Assembly: GCF_001411805.1 (NCBI RefSeq)
Contig: NZ_CP007212.1
Location: 4,076,041-4,140,040, forward strand
Length of the DNA: 64,000 nt
Reading direction: 5' to 3'
Source of the DNA: Burkholderia plantarii
GTDB lineage: Bacteria; Pseudomonadota; Gammaproteobacteria; Burkholderiales; Burkholderiaceae
Part shown: positions 60,470 through 64,000 of the stretch, one piece after another
Layout: each line of letters opens with the position of its first letter
How positions within the stretch are numbered: the stretch's first letter is position 1
Notes under the pieces: model-generated
Database searches by the model: none
Told to the model about the DNA's origin: nothing
Seen by the model: only the letters and a program-made list of their open reading frames with translations
Position numbers and translations under genes: made by a program

Positions 60470-60889
60470 ATGCCTACGCCCGAGGAAAAAGCGGCGTTCT
60501 CCGAACGTCTCAAATTCGCCCTGATGCGCAGCCCGGAAAAAGTGTCGGGCGCGACGGAGCTCGCGTTGCATTTCAATCTCCGGCATCACGGCGAGCAACC
60601 CGTCTCGCCGCAGACCGCGCACAAGTGGCTGACCGGTCGCACCATCCCGACACCCGACAAGCTCGCGACGCTCGCCGACTGGCTGCGCGTCGATCCGCAC
60701 TGGCTGCACTACGGGCCGCCGCCCGCTGCGGCGCGCCATACGCCGAAGCCGCTGCCGCGCGACGAGAAGTATCCGCCCACGGCCGAGACGCTCGAACTCG
60801 CGACGAAAATCGAGGCGCTGTCGCCGCACCACCGCTACCTCGTGCAGGAACTGATCGAACAGTTCTACGGCGACGCCTCCGAGCACTGA
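60470..60889 (+). CDS. Helix-turn-helix protein, second copy of a tandem pair
   Basis: A 139-residue paralogue of the preceding gene, nearly identical over the HTH region (EEKAAFSERLKFAL, GATELALHFNLRHHGE) and the C-terminal helix. It differs mostly in the Pro-rich linker. The start is the ATG at 60470 for the same reasons as for copy one; again no ribosome site is visible and CACAAT lies 7 bases upstream. It is followed by a bidirectional terminator. Function unknown, presumably DNA binding. Confidence 0.75.
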   Translation: MPTPEEKAAFSERLKFALMRSPEKVSGATELALHFNLRHHGEQPVSPQTAHKWLTGRTIPTPDKLATLADWLRVDPHWLHYGPPPAAARHTPKPLPRDEKYPPTAETLELATKIEALSPHHRYLVQELIEQFYGDASEH

Positions 60890-60953
60890 TCCAACCGGCG
60901 CTATCCGGTTCCACTTGATCCGGACCAGCGCGCCTTCACCGTTCCCGATGCCA

Positions 60954-60988
60954 TAAAAAAACCGCCCGGCGTTGACCGGGCGGTTTTT
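60954..60988. terminator. Bidirectional intrinsic terminator
   Basis: A 9-bp GC-rich stem (60961-60969 with 60976-60984) is flanked by A and T runs. It separates the second HTH gene from the convergent yidC. Confidence 0.9.
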
Positions 60989-61053
60989 CGTGATGCGGAG
61001 GCAAAGCGGAGCGGCAAGCGGCGTGCGACGCAACGCCGCCGCGCCGTCAACCG

Positions 61054-62715
61054 TCAGGCGGCTTTCTTCTTGCCGCCGATCGCCCGCGTGATGTAGTACT
61101 GCTGCGCGATCGACAGCACGTTGTTGACCACGTAGTACAGCACGAGGCCCGCCGGGAAGAAGAAGAACATCACCGAGAACGCGATCGGCATGAACATCAT
61201 CATCTTGGCCTGGACCGGATCCGGCGGCGTGGGGTTCAGGCGCGTCTGCAGGAACATCGAGCCGGCCATCAGCACCGGCAGGATGAAGAACGGATCGCGC
61301 TGCGACAGGTCATGGATCCAGAGAATCCACGGCGCGCCGCGCATTTCGACCGAGGCCAGCAGCACCCAGTACAGCGAGATGAACACCGGGATCTGGATCA
61401 CCACCGGCAGGCAGCCGCCGAACGGGTTCACCTTCTCGGTCTTGTAGAGCTCCATCAGCGCCGCGTTCATCTTCTGCGGGTCGCCCTTCAAGCGCTCGCG
61501 CAGCTGCTGCATGCGCGGCGTGATTTCCTTCATGCGCGCCATCGACTTGTAGCTGGCCGCCGAGAGCGGGAAGAACACCGCCTTGATCAGCAGCGTCAGC
61601 AGCACGATCGACCAGCCCCAGTTGCCGACGTAGCTGTGGATCTTCTGCAGCAGCCAGAACAGCGGCTTGGCGATGATCGTGACCCAGCCGTAGTCCTTCA
61701 CGAGGTCGAGACCCGGGGCGATGCCCTCGAGCACGCGCTCCTCTTCCGGGCCGGCGAACAGGCGCGCCGACACGTCGGCCGACTGGCCGGGCTCGATCGT
61801 CTTGACCGGCTCCTTCACGCCGACGCGGTACAGCGACGGGTCGATCTTCTCGACGTAGATGTCGCGCTTGACGCCCGCCTGCGGAATCCAGGCCGACGCG
61901 AAGTAGTGCTGCACCATCGCGACCCAGCCGTTGTCCGCCGAGGTGACGTACTCGGCCTTGTTCTTGTCGATGTCGCTGAAGGTGATCTTCTGGAAGTGCT
62001 TCTGGTCGGTGTAGACCGCCGGCCCGAGGAACGTGTGCGAGAACAGCGGCGTTTCCACCGCGGTGCTGTCGCGCACGATTTCCATGTAGACGGTGGGCGT
62101 GACGGGCACCGTGCCGACGTTGTCGATCTTGGTGTCGACGCCGATCACGTAGCTGCCGCGCGTGAACGTGTAGGTCTTCACGACCTTCACGCCGCCCTTC
62201 TCCTGCGACTCGAACGACAGCTTCAGCGTGTCCTGGCCCGCGGCGAGCGAGCTCGGGCCGCTCACCTGCGTGAACACGTCGTTGTGGTTCGGGAAGTTGC
62301 CGCCCGTCACGCCGGTGCGCGCCAGGTAGGTGTGATCCTTGGTGTGGTCGAACAGCGTGACGAACAGGTCCGGCTGCTTGCCGTCGCCTTCCTTCTTCAG
62401 CGTCAGCTTCGTCAGCGTGCCGCCGCGCGTGTCGATCTCGCCGTCATAGACGTCGGTCGAGAACGGCACCAGCTGCGCCTGCGCGATCGGCGTGGTGGCC
62501 GCGGGCGCCGTGGTCGAGGCGGCCGGCAGGGGCGCCGTCGCGCCGCTCGCCGCCGAAGCGCCGGTGTCGGCGCCGCCCTTGGAGGCCGCGACGTTGGTCT
62601 GCGTGACGTTCGGGAAGAACATCGACTGGCGTCCATGGGCACGCTGCCAGTTGTCGAACAGCATGACCGCTGACATGAAGAAGATCACCCATAGGACGGT
62701 GCGTTTGATATCCAT
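61054..62715 (-). CDS. yidC: Membrane protein insertase YidC
   Basis: A 553-residue YidC that inserts and folds inner-membrane proteins alone or with SecYEG. There is an N-terminal anchor ([19 protein letters not shown]), an Ala/Thr-rich linker and the large periplasmic beta domain. The conserved five-helix core starts at the [16 protein letters not shown] segment near residue 358. The basic tail GGKKKAA fits ribosome contact. It is eight bases downstream of yidD. Confidence 0.97.
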   Translation of the reverse strand: MDIKRTVLWVIFFMSAVMLFDNWQRAHGRQSMFFPNVTQTNVAASKGGADTGASAASGATAPLPAASTTAPAATTPIAQAQLVPFSTDVYDGEIDTRGGTLTKLTLKKEGDGKQPDLFVTLFDHTKDHTYLARTGVTGGNFPNHNDVFTQVSGPSSLAAGQDTLKLSFESQEKGGVKVVKTYTFTRGSYVIGVDTKIDNVGTVPVTPTVYMEIVRDSTAVETPLFSHTFLGPAVYTDQKHFQKITFSDIDKNKAEYVTSADNGWVAMVQHYFASAWIPQAGVKRDIYVEKIDPSLYRVGVKEPVKTIEPGQSADVSARLFAGPEEERVLEGIAPGLDLVKDYGWVTIIAKPLFWLLQKIHSYVGNWGWSIVLLTLLIKAVFFPLSAASYKSMARMKEITPRMQQLRERLKGDPQKMNAALMELYKTEKVNPFGGCLPVVIQIPVFISLYWVLLASVEMRGAPWILWIHDLSQRDPFFILPVLMAGSMFLQTRLNPTPPDPVQAKMMMFMPIAFSVMFFFFPAGLVLYYVVNNVLSIAQQYYITRAIGGKKKAA

Positions 62716-62723
62716 GCGTTGTC

Positions 62724-62990
62724 TCAGAGTCGATGGGACGGCGCTTCAGCTTCGGTTGGAGCGCGGGGTTCGGGGTTGGGCGGCGGAACCAGATCGACGC
62801 CCCCCGCGGAAAACGGATGGCACCGGCACAAGCGCCGGGCGGCAAGGTAGGTGCCGCGCGCGGCGCCATGATACTGGATTGCCTCGCGCGCGTATTCCGA
62901 ACAAGAAGGGTAAAAACGGCAACGGCTGCCGAGCAGCGGGCTCACGGCAGCCTTGTAGAAACGCAGCAACGCGATCAATACCGTTTGCAT
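62724..62990 (-). CDS. yidD: Membrane protein insertion efficiency factor YidD
   Basis: An 88-residue YidD with the family core [27 protein letters not shown] followed by [12 protein letters not shown]; three Cys are conserved. (The core is shown here in two parts: residues [13 protein letters not shown] and then [10 protein letters not shown].) Start at ATG 62990 ([11 protein letters not shown]). It sits between rnpA and yidC in the standard order. Confidence 0.95.
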   Translation of the reverse strand: MQTVLIALLRFYKAAVSPLLGSRCRFYPSCSEYAREAIQYHGAARGTYLAARRLCRCHPFSAGGVDLVPPPNPEPRAPTEAEAPSHRL

Positions 62991-63058
62991 AACTGTCGAC
63001 GCTTCGCGCGCCGCCATGTGGCCGGCCGGACCAGCCCGCCAGCCGAACCTCGGGAACC

Positions 63059-63532
63059 TCAGCCGGACGCCGGCCCGGCACTGCCGGGACCGCGCCGGGC
63101 GACCTCGCGCGCGGCCTTGTCGAGCAACTCGCGGATCTCGCCTTCGCAGAGCGCCACGAGCGGCGCCGAGGCCGCGCTCGGCATCGCCTTGCGATCGAGC
63201 CGCGCGTGCAGGCGCAGCAGGATGTCCCAGCCGGCGAACTCGGCGCGCCGCAGGCGGAACGCCTCGCGGGCGAGCCGCTTCACCAGGTTGCGCGTGACCG
63301 CGCGCGGCGCCTGTTTCTTGCCGACCACGAGGCCCAGACGCGCGGCGCCGCCCGTCGGCTTGCCGTACACCACGAAGTGTACGGAGCGCCGCCAGGGGCG
63401 CAAACGAAAAACGGATGAGAACTCATCCGTTTTCAGAAGTCGCGCAGCTTTCGGGAAGGTCGCGCCCGCCGGCAACGGATCGATGCGCGGGCTCGCGACT
63501 GCGTCGCCGGCATCGCCGCGGACGGCGGACAC
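63059..63532 (-). CDS. rnpA: Ribonuclease P protein component
   Basis: A 157-residue RnpA, the protein subunit of RNase P for tRNA 5' processing. The core [18 protein letters not shown] and the RNR motif region [13 protein letters not shown] are clear. The start is uncertain. I give the GTG at 63532; a TTG at 63475 would give 138 residues, nearer to usual length. It is directly downstream of rpmH. Confidence 0.88.
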   Translation of the reverse strand: MSAVRGDAGDAVASPRIDPLPAGATFPKAARLLKTDEFSSVFRLRPWRRSVHFVVYGKPTGGAARLGLVVGKKQAPRAVTRNLVKRLAREAFRLRRAEFAGWDILLRLHARLDRKAMPSAASAPLVALCEGEIRELLDKAAREVARRGPGSAGPASG

Positions 63533-63548
63533 GGCGCTTCGCCCGGCC

Positions 63549-63683
63549 TTAGATGGCGAGGCGCTTGCGGCCCTTCGCACGGCGCGCGTTGATGACCTTG
63601 CGGCCACCCGCCGTCTTCATGCGAACGCGGAAGCCATGGGTGCGCTTACGGCGCGTCACGGAAGGTTGGTAGGTACGTTTCAT
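63549..63683 (-). CDS. rpmH: 50S ribosomal protein L34
   Basis: A 44-residue L34, recognisable by [18 protein letters not shown] and the end GRKRLAI. It is the first gene of rpmH-rnpA-yidD-yidC and starts at the ATG at 63683. Too short for many ORF lists, but unambiguous. Confidence 0.97.
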
Positions 63684-63798
63684 GTTGCTCTCACTTGTTC
63701 GAGAATGTACGGAATCAGGGGACCGCGTGCCCGATCCTTCAGGCCACCGGGCGAACGCAATCGCCGAAAATCTAGGATTGGTTTTCGCGGAACCCGCT

Positions 63799-63827
63799 AT
63801 TTAAACCGTTTTTCTGTGGATGGTCAA
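63799..63827 (-). promoter_or_regulatory. Sigma-70 promoter of rpmH-rnpA
   Basis: On the minus strand TTGACC (63822-63827) and TTAAAT (63799-63804) are spaced 17 bases apart. A DnaA-box-like sequence (TGTGGATGG, 63815-63823) overlaps the -35 side. Confidence 0.7.
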
Positions 63828-63894
63828 TACTTTAGCCCCATTCGCGCGCCCTGTCCGGCGATCGCCGGCCCCACCCACCCCAACGACGCACCCC

Positions 63895-63903
63895 TGTGGA
63901 TAA
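63895..63903 (-). promoter_or_regulatory. DnaA box, perfect consensus
   Basis: The minus strand reads TTATCCACA, the exact DnaA box. With the degenerate box near 63815 and the rpmH gene next to it, this marks the rpmH-dnaA intergenic region; dnaA itself would lie past the right edge. The remainder of 63684-64000 shows nothing more. Confidence 0.75.
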
Positions 63904-64000
63904 CTCCCGCGTCACCGCCTTTTGGCGTTAGAATCTCGCCTTATCTCCAAGAATCCCGCACGCCGCTCCGGCTCGACCTGTGCCCAAACCCCTTGCGGCA

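Overview
The window looks like the origin-proximal part of chromosome 1 of a Burkholderia species. The reasons are the very high GC content, the betaproteobacterial form of most proteins, and the gene order mnmE-yidC-yidD-rnpA-rpmH running up to the dnaA/oriC side at the right edge. The species is not fixed; the B. gladioli/glumae/plantarii group is my guess only. The left edge cuts an M48 metalloprotease gene.

Most of the window is core genome. From the left: a divergent AraC regulator and zinc alcohol dehydrogenase; xthA and a PPK2 kinase; gatCAB facing the rod-shape operon mreBCD-mrdA-rodA; a Sel1-repeat protein; queC-queE-queD (7-deazaguanine synthesis); tRNA-Phe; an NtrY-like kinase with a short NtrX-like regulator, together with a DUF4390 protein and rsmB; htpX; a LysE exporter; fmt and def facing dprA and a thioredoxin; topB; a LysR gene facing a D-2-hydroxyacid dehydrogenase; and a patatin/thioesterase pair next to tRNA-Lys(CTT).

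An accessory block of about 11 kb (37.4 to 48.5 kb) follows tRNA-Lys. It holds a transcription factor that joins an IS630-transposase-like N-terminal half to a PAS sensor and a LuxR-type DNA-binding domain. It also holds a decayed IS5-like transposase fragment, and a seven-gene co-directional cluster: KamA-like radical SAM aminomutase, metallo-beta-lactamase hydrolase, FAD/NAD(P)-binding oxidoreductase, zeta-class GST, cupin, GFA-domain protein and MFS transporter. I do not recognise this cluster as a described pathway. It is the most likely new system in the window.

Core genes resume with gshA and the overlapping ada-alkA alkylation-repair pair. A compact intergenic unit follows (promoter, two CUCCUCC motifs, intrinsic terminator) that looks like an anti-Shine-Dalgarno small RNA. 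After it come VOC, YaeQ and small secreted or membrane proteins, a bicupin protein facing a LysR gene, mnmE, two tandem paralogous helix-turn-helix genes, and yidC-yidD-rnpA-rpmH. The last 200 bases contain the rpmH promoter and a perfect DnaA box.
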